From positions 1 to 39,637 of the forward strand of contig JAFAZC010000189.1 of NCBI GenBank assembly GCA_019239965.1: a DNA stretch of 39,637 nucleotides, in the 5' to 3' direction. This document shows, one piece after another, positions 29,481 through 39,235 of this stretch. The notes beneath the pieces were generated by a model. It worked only from the letters and a program-made list of their open reading frames with translations, ran no database searches and had not been told where the DNA came from. The DNA is from Kutzneria sp. (GTDB lineage Bacteria; Actinomycetota; Actinomycetes; Mycobacteriales; Pseudonocardiaceae). Numbering within the stretch: position 1 is the stretch's first letter; each line of letters starts with the position of its first letter. Position numbers and translations under genes: made by a program.

Positions 29481-29900
29481 TCACAACGTTGCCCGCAGGT
29501 GCTCGGCGATGCGGGCGATGCTGTCGAGTAGACCGTTGACGAACCGTGGCGACTCGTCGGTCGACAGCATCTTGGCCAGTTCAATGGCCTCGTCGATGGC
29601 CACCGCGTCAGGCAGGTCGGCCTCCCACAGCAACTCGTAGACGCCTAGCCGAAGCACGGCACGGTCCACCGGCGGCATCCGTCCCAGCGTCCAGCCTTCG
29701 GCGTGCTCGGAGATCAACTCGTCGATGCGGACCCGGTTGTCGGTCACGCCTCGCACCAGGGCACGGGTGTACTCGTTGACCGGCGCCACGTCCGGCGAGT
29801 CGACCCGCTCGGCGAGCAGGGCGACCGGGTCGACCTCACGGAGGTCGGCCTCGTAGAGGACGTCGACCGCGCGCCTGCGTGCTTTGCTGCGCGCGCCCAT
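29481..29900 (-). CDS. nusB: Transcription antitermination / N-utilisation protein NusB
   Basis: A 139-residue all-helical protein starting at the ATG at 29900 (MGARSKARRRAVDVLYEADLREVDP). RRRAVDVLYEAD is the basic RNA-binding N-terminus; LISEHAEGWTLGRMPPVDRAVLRLGVYELLW and AIELAKMLSTDESPRFVNGLLDSIARI complete the family profile. It acts with NusE (S10) on boxA RNA in rRNA operons. One base separates it from the efp stop, so it is translated from the efp transcript. Confidence 0.95.
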   Translation of the reverse strand: MGARSKARRRAVDVLYEADLREVDPVALLAERVDSPDVAPVNEYTRALVRGVTDNRVRIDELISEHAEGWTLGRMPPVDRAVLRLGVYELLWEADLPDAVAIDEAIELAKMLSTDESPRFVNGLLDSIARIAEHLRATL

Positions 29901-29901
29901 C

Positions 29902-30465
29902 TCAGCTGGCGACGCGGCCGAGGTACCGGCCGTCGCGGGTGTCCACCTTGACCTTCTCGCCGGTGGTGACGAACAGCGGGACCTGGATCTCGGCGCCCGT
30001 CTCCAGGGTCGCCGGCTTGGTGCCGCCGGTGGATCGGTCCCCCTGCAGGCCGGGGTCGGTGTGCTGGATGACCAGCTCGACCGAGGTCGACAGCTCCACG
30101 TACAGCGGGGTGCCGTCGTGCACCGCCACCATCGCCTCGGTGTTCTCCAGCATGTAGTTGGCGGCGTCACCGACGGTCGCGTCGGGCACCGTGATCTGGT
30201 CGTAGGTGTCGGAGTCCATGAAGACGAAGTCGGCGCCGTCGCGGTAGAGGTAGGTCATGGACCGCTTGTCGACGGTCGCGGTGTCCACCTTGGTGCCGGC
30301 GTTGAAGGTCTTGTCCACCACCTTGCCGGACAACACGTGCTTGAGGGTGGTGCGGACGAAGGCACCGCCCTTGCCCGGCTTGACGTGCTGGAACGCCACG
30401 ACGGTCCAGAGCTGGCCGTCGAGATTGAGCACCAGTCCGTTCTTGAGGTCGTTGGTGGTGGCCAC
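29902..30465 (-). CDS. efp: Translation elongation factor P
   Basis: A 187-residue factor that relieves ribosome stalling at polyproline. The GTG at 30465 ([20 protein letters not shown]) is preceded by AGGAGA; a longer open frame upstream reads as low-quality shadow. The loop that reaches the peptidyl-transferase centre is [15 protein letters not shown], with the unmodified-type Lys expected in actinobacteria. Three OB-like domains fill the normal length, ending in the signature [20 protein letters not shown]. In many relatives a pepQ-type peptidase precedes it; here a three-gene insert does. Confidence 0.97.
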   Translation of the reverse strand: MATTNDLKNGLVLNLDGQLWTVVAFQHVKPGKGGAFVRTTLKHVLSGKVVDKTFNAGTKVDTATVDKRSMTYLYRDGADFVFMDSDTYDQITVPDATVGDAANYMLENTEAMVAVHDGTPLYVELSTSVELVIQHTDPGLQGDRSTGGTKPATLETGAEIQVPLFVTTGEKVKVDTRDGRYLGRVAS

Positions 30466-30645
30466 GGTGGCGGTGTCTCCTGTAGTCGTGGTCGATCGCG
30501 GGACCGCTCGACCGGGGGCTGTCCGTGCGTGGCGACCAGGGGCGGCCACCGGCTGATCACACGGCATGGACGGCCACGAACTCGGTCGTGGCCAAGGGCT
30601 CCAGTGTAGCTGGGTAGATCGGCGGCGAACGCCTAGGCTGGCCCG

Positions 30646-31062
30646 ATGCGAGCTTGGCTGGTGCGCGGGGTGTCGATGGCCGTGGTGCACGCTGTCGTCC
30701 TGACGGCGGTCGCCGATGTCAGGGTGACCCATCCTGACTGGACCGCTTGGGCGCGGCCGCTGTCGCTGGCCGTGCTGGCCGTGCTCGCCATGCTGTGGGG
30801 CGGGCTGGACACCTGGCAGGGCCGGACTGGCCACGGCATGGTGTGGTTCAGGGCCGCTCTGCTCGCCGGCCCGACCGCCGGCGTACTCGGTCTTGTCGGC
30901 CAGGGCCTGCTGGTCGACAAGACCGGGGTGGAGGCGCTGGGAGCGGCGGTCACCGGCGGAGCGGCGTTCACCGCGCTGCTGGTCCTCGTACCGGCTTTCG
31001 CTGGGTTGGCACTGGCCAGGATCACCTCACATCCGGCCGCGGCCGAACAGCGACAGGTCTGA
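30646..31062 (+). CDS. B-4DMT-like four-helix membrane protein
   Basis: A 138-residue membrane protein with four hydrophobic segments (about residues 10-24, 38-52, 68-88, 100-122). The opening [23 protein letters not shown] and the short connector [18 protein letters not shown] match a small actinobacterial family annotated as B-4DMT transporters. No substrate is known. Its last 36 bp overlap the convergent lipoprotein gene. Upstream, 30466-30645 is shared with the divergent efp promoter. Confidence 0.7.
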   Translation: MRAWLVRGVSMAVVHAVVLTAVADVRVTHPDWTAWARPLSLAVLAVLAMLWGGLDTWQGRTGHGMVWFRAALLAGPTAGVLGLVGQGLLVDKTGVEALGAAVTGGAAFTALLVLVPAFAGLALARITSHPAAAEQRQV

Positions 31063-32511
31063 TCCCTTCGGCATGCCGTCCCATTCCTCGTCGGACACCT
31101 CGCTGACCGGCGAGGAGTTGAACTGGACCGCGCGGGCGGAGCCGACCGGCCACAGCTTGCCGTCAAGGAGCAGGGCGTAGGGCCGATCCGGGGCATGCAC
31201 CGCCGCGGCGCCCGGGGACACCGCGGCCACGACCGGCAGCGAGTCGAGTCCGTCGACCGGCGTGTCCAGCACCGCGGCGGCAAGCTGGTCGGCCACCGAG
31301 CGCCGGTCGACATGGACGAGGTGTCCGTCGACGACCAGTACCACGGTGCGATCGGGCGCGGGCATCGCAAACCCGTCGAGGGTGGCCGGCGAGCGGCAGC
31401 CGCCGACCCCGGTCAGGTCGACGCCGAAGTGCATGAGGTCGGTTGGCGCACTCGCCTGCCGTACGGCGCGCACGAGGTCGACCGGCACCCGATCACACGG
31501 GTCGTCGGCGGAGGCCGGGGCGTGGCCGTCGGCCCTGCGTACCAGCCCCGGACCCTCCTGCCACGGACCGTCGAGCACCACTTCGGCGTAGGGGTGGGCG
31601 GTGAAGTCCCTGTTCCAGAAGGTCACCACCGTGCCTCTGCCGTCCGCCTCGTGTGCCACCGCGAAGGCGTCCAACGCGTCGACCCACATCCAGTCGGCGC
31701 TGAAGGCATCCACGATCGACACGGCGCGCGGTGTGCCGTCCGAACGGCCGGTGGGGGTCGGCGTGAAACCCGAGGCGGTCAGCTGCTGTGTTCCGGTGGC
31801 GAAGGAAGGGTCGGGCGAGCGCAGCACGAACTGCCCGGCCCCGTTCCAGCCGGCCGCCTTGGCCGTGGTGTCGGTGAACATGAGGTAGAACCAGCCGTCG
31901 AGGTACAGCGCGGAGGGCTGGCCGACACCGTAGGCGTTGTCCCGCCTCGTCTCCAAGGATGGGACAACCACCGGCTCGTCACCCCTGCGCTGCCAGGTGA
32001 TCCCGTCCTGGCTGGTGGCCAGGCCAATCGCGTTGCCGTGGGCGAGATCGCCGGCCGATCCGGTGTAGTACAGGTAGTAGGTGCCCTTGACCTTGAGCAC
32101 CGACGGGTCGCAGGTGTGCACGGCGTCGAAGCCGGTACCGGAGCCGTGGAAGGCCGCCGTGGCCTGCCCGAACGGGCCGTCCAGAGCGGCCGAGGATGCC
32201 GTGAGCACGTCGTCTCCCGGCGTTCCGACGTCGGGAAGCTGGCTACACCACCACATCCGGTACGAGCCGCCGTCGAGCACCACACTCGGTGCGTAGTTGT
32301 ACGGTGCGGCCGCGCCCCCGGACGCCACCACCGCGGCGCTTCGCCGCGACCGGTCGGTCGCCAGCCTCACCGGTGCCGACAGTGCGGCCGAGGAGACGCC
32401 GGACTGGGCGGAACTGCCTGCTGGTGTGCTGCCGCACGCAGCGGGAAGGGCCACGGCGCCGGCCAAGACCAGGGTCGCCGACACGGCCACCCACGCGGAT
32501 CGAGTGCGCAC
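31027..32511 (-). CDS. Lipoprotein with five-bladed beta-propeller (glycosidase-like) domain
   Basis: A 494-residue exported protein. I start it at the GTG at 32511, giving a short lipoprotein signal VRTRSAWVAVSATLVLAGAVALPAAC with a lipobox-type LPAAC; the Cys at position 26 would carry the lipid. Repeated strands YNYAPSVVLDGGSYRMWWC, CDPSVLKVKGTYYLYYTG, GQPSALYLDGWFYLMFTDT and AFAVAHEADGRGTVVTF match the blades of GH43/GH62/GH130-type beta-propellers. Typical catalytic acidic residues cannot be placed with confidence, so it may be a polysaccharide-binding rather than hydrolytic protein. The C-terminal third (from about residue 370) is unrecognised. It is part of the insert between efp and aroQ. 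Confidence 0.75.
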   Translation of the reverse strand: MRTRSAWVAVSATLVLAGAVALPAACGSTPAGSSAQSGVSSAALSAPVRLATDRSRRSAAVVASGGAAAPYNYAPSVVLDGGSYRMWWCSQLPDVGTPGDDVLTASSAALDGPFGQATAAFHGSGTGFDAVHTCDPSVLKVKGTYYLYYTGSAGDLAHGNAIGLATSQDGITWQRRGDEPVVVPSLETRRDNAYGVGQPSALYLDGWFYLMFTDTTAKAAGWNGAGQFVLRSPDPSFATGTQQLTASGFTPTPTGRSDGTPRAVSIVDAFSADWMWVDALDAFAVAHEADGRGTVVTFWNRDFTAHPYAEVVLDGPWQEGPGLVRRADGHAPASADDPCDRVPVDLVRAVRQASAPTDLMHFGVDLTGVGGCRSPATLDGFAMPAPDRTVVLVVDGHLVHVDRRSVADQLAAAVLDTPVDGLDSLPVVAAVSPGAAAVHAPDRPYALLLDGKLWPVGSARAVQFNSSPVSEVSDEEWDGMPKGSDLSLFGRGRM

Positions 32512-32739
32512 GTCGGGGCGAACCTCCACGATCGACGGTCGGCACGGAGCTTCCCATTCTAGGAAGCCAAACCGCCCATGTGGGTGACCTATGGTCACTT
32601 TCGGGGCACGAAGCCAACCCGCCCGCTCAGGCCCATCGCTGTCCTCTTGCCAAGTCGATGCCTAGTAACTACCCAGAGCGCCTGGTAGACTACTGAACGT
32701 GTCAGAACCGTCCTCACCCTGAGTGGACGGAGGTCCGCC

Positions 32740-33654
32740 GTGAGCCTCTTGGATGTCATCCTGCCGTGGCGTACCGCCCAGCGACTCCACAAGATTCCGA
32801 ATTCCGGCCGGGACGAGGACGCCACGTTCGACCGGCTGGGCTTCTGGCGCTCCGCCTGCGGACTCGTCACCGTCGCCGCGGTCGGGCTCAGCTTCGGAAA
32901 GAGCCTGTACGCCACCGTCATCGGAAACGGCGGCTCGGATCTCGCGGTCAACGCCAGCATCGGCATCGGCGCGATGGTGCTGTGTGTCGCGGGGATCTAC
33001 CTCATCACGCGCCGGGAACACCGTAGTGCCCTGCACGAAGGCACCAAACAGATGCTGCGCAACATGGGCATCCTGTGCCTCACCGCCGTCGCTCCCGCCC
33101 TGGCGATTCCTCCGCTCAGGTCCGTTTACCACGACTTCCCGCTGAGCCTGCCGATCCTGATGCTCGTCTGCGGACCGTTGGGCTGTGCCTACCTCATGGA
33201 CCTCGCCGACCGAAGGCGCCTCGGTGCACGCCGCGGACGGTTCCTGCTGTACGTCATGACCGGCACAGTGGTGGCGCTGGTGGCGCTGAGCACCGTCGGT
33301 ATCAAGGAGGGTGACCGCGTCGCCAACCTCGCCGTGGTCCTCGTCGCCGGCCCCGCCGCACTCTGGTGGCTGCTCTATCTGGTCTTCCTGTGCTACTGGA
33401 TGGCACGCACCGTCATGTGGGCAGGCGCGGTCCATCCGATGCTGGCGCCGATCGGGGTCATGCTCATCGTCGTCGCCGCGTTCGCCAACAAGGTCACCTA
33501 CTACCGAGCCGACGACGTCCCGTTCACCGTCTGGCTAACGATGAGCCTGTGCGGCCTCGTCGCCACGTGTGCTCTTGGCGTAGCCGAAATCCGTGCGCTC
33601 AGCCGACGTGGCGTGAGCCTGCGCAACGGTCCCGAACCGACGATCGCCGCATGA
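32740..33654 (+). CDS. Polytopic membrane protein of unknown function
   Basis: A 304-residue protein with a 35-residue soluble N-terminus (MSLLDVILPWRTAQRLHKIP) and about eight hydrophobic segments, for example GLVTVAAVGLSFGKSLYATVIG, IGIGAMVLCVAGIYLIT, LVFLCYWMARTVMWAG and MLAPIGVMLIVVAAFANKV. The GTG at 32740 has GGAGGT 6 nt upstream. I do not recognise a family. It diverges from the lipoprotein gene across 228 bp that show no clear promoter, and its stop is 16 bp from that of aroQ. Confidence 0.75.
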   Translation: MSLLDVILPWRTAQRLHKIPNSGRDEDATFDRLGFWRSACGLVTVAAVGLSFGKSLYATVIGNGGSDLAVNASIGIGAMVLCVAGIYLITRREHRSALHEGTKQMLRNMGILCLTAVAPALAIPPLRSVYHDFPLSLPILMLVCGPLGCAYLMDLADRRRLGARRGRFLLYVMTGTVVALVALSTVGIKEGDRVANLAVVLVAGPAALWWLLYLVFLCYWMARTVMWAGAVHPMLAPIGVMLIVVAAFANKVTYYRADDVPFTVWLTMSLCGLVATCALGVAEIRALSRRGVSLRNGPEPTIAA

Positions 33655-33670
33655 GCCATGCCACGACAGG

Positions 33671-34095
33671 TCAGCGATCGGCGATCCACCGCAGGGCGAG
33701 CAGGTAACCCCGAACACCGAGGCCCACGATCACCCCGTCGGCCACCGCCGAGAGGTAGCTGTGCCGACGGAACTCCTCCCGGCGATACACGTTGGAGATG
33801 TGCACCTCGACGAGCGGCGCGGTCAGTTGGGAGCAGGCGTCGCGAACCGCGATGGAGGTGTGCGTCCACGCGGCCGCGTTGAGCACAACGGGCGTGCCGT
33901 TATCGGCGGCCTCGTGCAGCCAGCCCAGCAGCTCGCTCTCCTGGTCGGTCTGGCGCACCTCCACGTCCAGCCCCAACTCGGCGCCGCCACGCTGGCAGAG
34001 CTCGACCAGGTCGGCATGAGTCGTGCTCCCGTACACCTCGGGTTCCCGCGTTCCCAGCCGGCCAAGGTTCGGGCCATTGAGCACGAAGACCTTCA

Positions 34096-34096
<1 letters not shown>
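33671..34096 (-). CDS. aroQ: 3-Dehydroquinate dehydratase, type II
   Basis: A 141-residue enzyme for the third shikimate step, forming a dodecamer. [23 protein letters not shown] supplies the flexible catalytic loop (Arg and Tyr), and [23 protein letters not shown] holds the catalytic His and the substrate Arg. I use the ATG at 34096 (TGATG overlap with the aroB stop); a GTG directly before it is possible. Last gene of the aroC-aroK-aroB-aroQ operon. Confidence 0.96.
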
Positions 34097-35704
<1,608 letters not shown>

Positions 35705-35708
<4 letters not shown>

Positions 35709-36895
35709 CAGCGCTCCTTGAGTGCCGTGAGGTAGCCGTCGGCGTTGCGCCGGGTCTCGGCGAGCGAGTCGCCGCCGAACTTCTCCAGCGCGGCGTCGGC
35801 GAGCACCAACGCGACCACCGATTCCACCACCACGCCCGCCCTTGGCACCGCGCAGATGTCGGAGCGCTGGTGGATGGCCACCGCTGGTTCGCCGGTCGCC
35901 ACGTCGACCGTGGCCAGTGCCCGCGGCACCGTGGAAATCGGCTTCATCGCCACCCGCATCCGCAGCGGCTCGCCGTTGGTGATACCGCCCTCCAGACCGC
36001 CGGCCCGGTTGGTGCGCCGGGTCACTCCGCTCACCGCCGGCCCCCGGTCGATCTCGTCGTGGGCCTGGCTGCCGCGGCGACGTGCGGTGGTGAACCCGTC
36101 GCCGATCTCGACACCCTTCATCGCCTGGATGCCCATCAGAGCACCGGCGAGTCTCGCGTCGAGCCTGCGGTCCCAGTGCACATGCGACCCCAGTCCCGGC
36201 GGGAGTCCATAGGCGATGGCCTCGATCACGCCGCCGAGGGTGTCCCCCTCCTTCTTGGCGTCGGCCACCTCGGCCATCATCGCCTCGGTGCCGGCGGCGT
36301 CGAACGCGCGCACCGGGTTGGCGTCGATGGCGGCCAGGTCGCGTGGCACCGGCAGCGGCGCGTCGTCGGCGATCCCGGCGGCCCCGATGGACACCACGTG
36401 GCTGATCACCTCGACGTCGAGGAGCTGGCGCAGGAAGAGCCGCGCCACAGTACCGAGCGCGACCCGCTCGGCGGTCTCCCGCGCACTGGCCCGCTCCAGC
36501 ACCGGCCTCGCCTCACCGAAGCCGTACTTCTGCATGCCGGGCAGGTCGGCGTGGCCGGGACGCGGCCTGGTCAGCGGCGCGTTGCGCGCGGAATCCACCA
36601 GCTCCTCACCGGGGACGGGATCCGCGGCCATCACCTTCTCCCACTTGGGCCACTCGGCGTTGGCGATGCGGACCGCGATCGGCCCACCCTGGGTCAGGCC
36701 GTGGCGCACCCCGCCGAGAAACTCCACGTGGTCGGTTTCGAAGTCCATCCGCGGGCTGCGGCCAAAGCCGAGCCGTCGCCGGGCGAGGTGCACGGACAGG
36801 TCCTCGGTGGTCACCGACACACCGGCGACCATGCCCTCCAGAACGCCCACCAGCGCGGGGCCGTGTGACTCCCCAGCGGTCATCCAACGCAGCAC
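35705..36895 (-). CDS. aroC: Chorismate synthase
   Basis: A 396-residue FMN-dependent lyase converting EPSP to chorismate. The GTG at 36895 gives [22 protein letters not shown], the standard start; the 20 extra residues upstream are not conserved. Signature blocks are [17 protein letters not shown] (active-site Arg/His loop), [26 protein letters not shown] and SQAHDEI. First gene of the aro operon, whose promoter should lie in 36896-37020. Confidence 0.97.
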
Positions 36896-36988
36896 GGTCC
36901 GATCCTCGCATACCGGCGGGCGCGGCGAAGATCGTTCCCGGACATCGGCGTCCAACCATCGTCTCGGCTGGACTCACTGGTCAGACGA

Positions 36989-37016
36989 GTCGTTCCGCGA
37001 CACTGGTGTCGTTCCG
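36989..37016. promoter_or_regulatory. Overlapping palindrome and direct repeat upstream of aroC
   Basis: CGACAC-TG-GTGTCG (36998-37011) is a perfect inverted repeat, and GTCGTTCCG occurs twice around it (36989-36997 and 37008-37016, 19 bp apart). It lies about 100 bp upstream of the aroC start. This may be an operator for the aro operon; no regulator is known. Further in 36896-37134, a 6-bp stem (37080-37085 with 37094-37099) may act as a weak terminator for the LysR gene. Confidence 0.35.
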
Positions 37017-37134
37017 TGAGCGGGCACCGGCAGGGTTGTCGGTCCGGCGGAACACCATGCGCAGTTTGTCAAGTAGACCGTCGCGATCAGTGCCGCGACC
37101 GACGCTCAGCTGGCCCAGCCCCAGTTGCGCTGGA

Positions 37135-38028
37135 TCACCGTTGTTTCGCCACGGTTTGGGCCGCCCGCCGAAGCGCGGTGGCCTCCGGGGTGCGGTCCGC
37201 ACGCCGAGTGAGGAGCATGATCTTCATTGGTTCCGCGGACTCGCGGATGGGCACGAACGTCAGATCGTTGGGCACCAGAATGGACGACTGCACGCATAGT
37301 GCGTATCCGCGGCCGGCCGCGACCGACGCGATGGCGACCTCGGGACTCTGGGTGGCCGGACCGAGGCGCGGGTCGAGCTGGTGTGCGGTGAACACGTCCA
37401 GCAGGTGCTGTCGAAACTCGGGCGACTTGCTTTCCGTGGGCAACAACAGTGGCGCGTGCGCCAGATCCACAAGGGACACCGTTGGCGCAGTGGTGAGCGG
37501 ATCGTCGCGTTTGAGCAACGCGTGCAGTGGCGCGCTGCGCAGCAGCTGCGTGGCAAGGCCCCGGGGAGCACGGGGGACGAGGACTTCCCACCCAACGCCA
37601 GCCGTGATGTCGCCGGTGTGCAGCGCATCAAACTGATCCGCGGTACGCATGTCGACGACACGGACGTCGATATCCTGATGAAGCACGAGAATGTTGCGGA
37701 ACAGCTCGCCAGCCACACCCGTGAGGCCCGGAGCGATGGCCACTCGTACCGGGCCAGGGGTGAGCGCGCCGACCGCGGCCCTCGTGGCGGTGAGCACGTG
37801 GTCCGCTTGCGTGAGCGCCGCGGTGGCATGGGCCACGAACACCTCACCGACGGAGGTGAGCACCATCCCGGTGGGACTCCGGTCGAACAGGGGCGCGCCC
37901 GCCTCTCGTTCGACCAGTGCTACCTGCTGCGCCAGCGACTGTGGTGTCACGTGCACCGACCGGGCCGCGGACCGGATGGTCCCGCACTCCGCGATCGCGA
38001 CGACGTAGCGCATCTGACGCAGATCCAT
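37135..38028 (-). CDS. LysR-family transcriptional regulator
   Basis: A 297-residue regulator starting at the ATG at 38028 (MDLRQMRYVVAIAECG) behind GGGAGAGG; an upstream frame adds 21 unsupported residues. The N-terminal winged helix (about 1-60) has TIRSAARSVHVTPQSLAQQVALVEREAGAPLFDR, and the effector domain follows (VRVAIAPGLTGVAGELFRNIL...). The gene diverges from the O-methyltransferase, with repeats in the shared 275-bp region, so it is a strong candidate to control the locus that begins there. The effector is unknown. Confidence 0.92.
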   Translation of the reverse strand: MDLRQMRYVVAIAECGTIRSAARSVHVTPQSLAQQVALVEREAGAPLFDRSPTGMVLTSVGEVFVAHATAALTQADHVLTATRAAVGALTPGPVRVAIAPGLTGVAGELFRNILVLHQDIDVRVVDMRTADQFDALHTGDITAGVGWEVLVPRAPRGLATQLLRSAPLHALLKRDDPLTTAPTVSLVDLAHAPLLLPTESKSPEFRQHLLDVFTAHQLDPRLGPATQSPEVAIASVAAGRGYALCVQSSILVPNDLTFVPIRESAEPMKIMLLTRRADRTPEATALRRAAQTVAKQR

Positions 38029-38041
38029 GCCTCTCCCTGGT

Positions 38042-38158
38042 GGCAGGTACAGCCTGACACTTCCCTGAGTCTCGCCGCGCGGGGCGGACAAATCAACTGT
38101 GGATCCCGGTGACAGGCCCAGCCTGACTCCCGAGAGGGAAATCCTGTCACCTGACAGG
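38042..38158. promoter_or_regulatory. Repeated CAGG/CCTG elements in the LysR / methyltransferase divergent region
   Basis: Two 17-bp elements of form GRCAGG-NNCAG-CCTGAC lie at 38042-38058 (15 nt before the LysR ATG) and 38111-38127, 69 bp apart; each is an interrupted inverted repeat. A third element, CCTGTCA-CC-TGACAGG (38143-38158), is a perfect palindrome-like repeat with 7-bp arms. All share the CAGG/CCTG core. They are good candidates for binding sites of the divergent LysR regulator; the assignment is inferred. Confidence 0.6.
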
Positions 38159-38303
38159 TTTTACAAAACATCTCTTGTTGCTTAGTGTTGCCTCGCACCA
38201 GGACGAGGTTCAGTTATCCGAGAAAAATGCGTCTCATTGATCTGGGGCGGCTTCACGGGACCGGGGAATGTGTCCGCATAGTTGCGGGGACAGGGAGTCG
38301 AGA

Positions 38304-39155
38304 ATGAGCGGACGATTCAGCCTGACCCAGTTGGGCCGGACGGCATTGGGCCCTGTTTCGGCACGTGCGGACGAAAGCCGGCGGCCCGACCGTCTTTTCG
38401 ACGACCGATTGGCGGCCGCGTTTGTCCATGCCACGGGCAGCGAGTCGTTCTTGTTCGCTGAGAACGAACGAGCTCGCCTGCTCCGGGCCATGGGGGATTA
38501 TCTAGCGATTCGAACACGATTTTTCGACGACTATCTGAGACAGGCCTGTCGGCAGGGATGCCGACAGGTGGTGCTGGTCGCGGCCGGCCTTGACACCCGG
38601 TCGTTCCGGCTGCGGTTGCCCGTGGGGGTGCGGGTATTCGAACTGGACAGATCCGACGTGCTCGACTTCAAAGAGAAGGTGCTTGCCGACGAGGCGCCGA
38701 CACCGTCCTGCCAGCGGATCGTGCTCCGGACAGATCTCGCTGACGACTGGACACGTGACCTCCAGACCGCGGGTTTCCGGCCTGCTGAGCCGACCGCATG
38801 GCTCGTCGAGGGCCTGTTGGTCTATCTCGACGGCCGCGTCACCGATGATCTGTTCGCGGCACTGACGGAATTGTCGGCCGACGGCAGCCGCGCCGGCATC
38901 GACGACAGCGGGGCGGCACTGCTCCGCTCCGATGCCATGCGCGCCGAACTCGGTGATTCTCCGCCCGCCGGGATAACCGGATACTCGCACACCGTCCCGG
39001 TCCGCGACCGGTTGGCCGAGCATGGTTGGCGGCACGTGATCGACCACGACATCGCCGACCTCGCGGTGCGCTACGGCCGCCCGCCCCCCGCGGCGTTTCC
39101 GCCGTCGCGAGCCACCACCGATGCCCGCGGCGGCCTTGTGCTGGCCGAGCGCTGA
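38304..39155 (+). CDS. O-methyltransferase of the leucine carboxyl methyltransferase (TIGR00027/TcmP-like) family
   Basis: A 283-residue SAM-dependent methyltransferase; ATG at 38304 behind GGGAG. Family hallmarks: LGRTALGPVSARADESRRPDRLFDDRLAAAF near the start, VVLVAAGLDTRSFRLRLP (SAM motif, usually GAGLDTRAYR), VFELDRSDVLDFKEKVL, and WLVEGLLVYLD. These enzymes methylate carboxylates or hydroxyls in polyketides and other small molecules, TcmP of tetracenomycin being a known member. Its position between a LysR regulator and a cytochrome P450 supports a tailoring role; the substrate is unknown. Confidence 0.9.
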   Translation: MSGRFSLTQLGRTALGPVSARADESRRPDRLFDDRLAAAFVHATGSESFLFAENERARLLRAMGDYLAIRTRFFDDYLRQACRQGCRQVVLVAAGLDTRSFRLRLPVGVRVFELDRSDVLDFKEKVLADEAPTPSCQRIVLRTDLADDWTRDLQTAGFRPAEPTAWLVEGLLVYLDGRVTDDLFAALTELSADGSRAGIDDSGAALLRSDAMRAELGDSPPAGITGYSHTVPVRDRLAEHGWRHVIDHDIADLAVRYGRPPPAAFPPSRATTDARGGLVLAER

Positions 39156-39235
39156 GGGGTCCGAAAAGGGTGCCGTCGGCGCTGCCGTATCCCCCCGCCG
39201 GTCACCGCAGTTGCCCCACGACAACGGGAGAGACC

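Noticed and set aside
30466-30834. Long N-terminal extension of efp
   Set aside because: The extension is repetitive Pro/Arg/His sequence without homology; the GTG at 30465 with AGGAGA gives the exact family start.
32663-32689. Imperfect inverted repeat GTAACTACC / GGTAGACTAC before the polytopic membrane protein
   Set aside because: It needs a gap to align and no promoter element fits around it.
36981-37202. Possible 73-residue minus-strand gene between aroC and the LysR gene
   Set aside because: No ribosome binding site, no recognisable motif, Arg-rich composition; treated as non-coding spacer.
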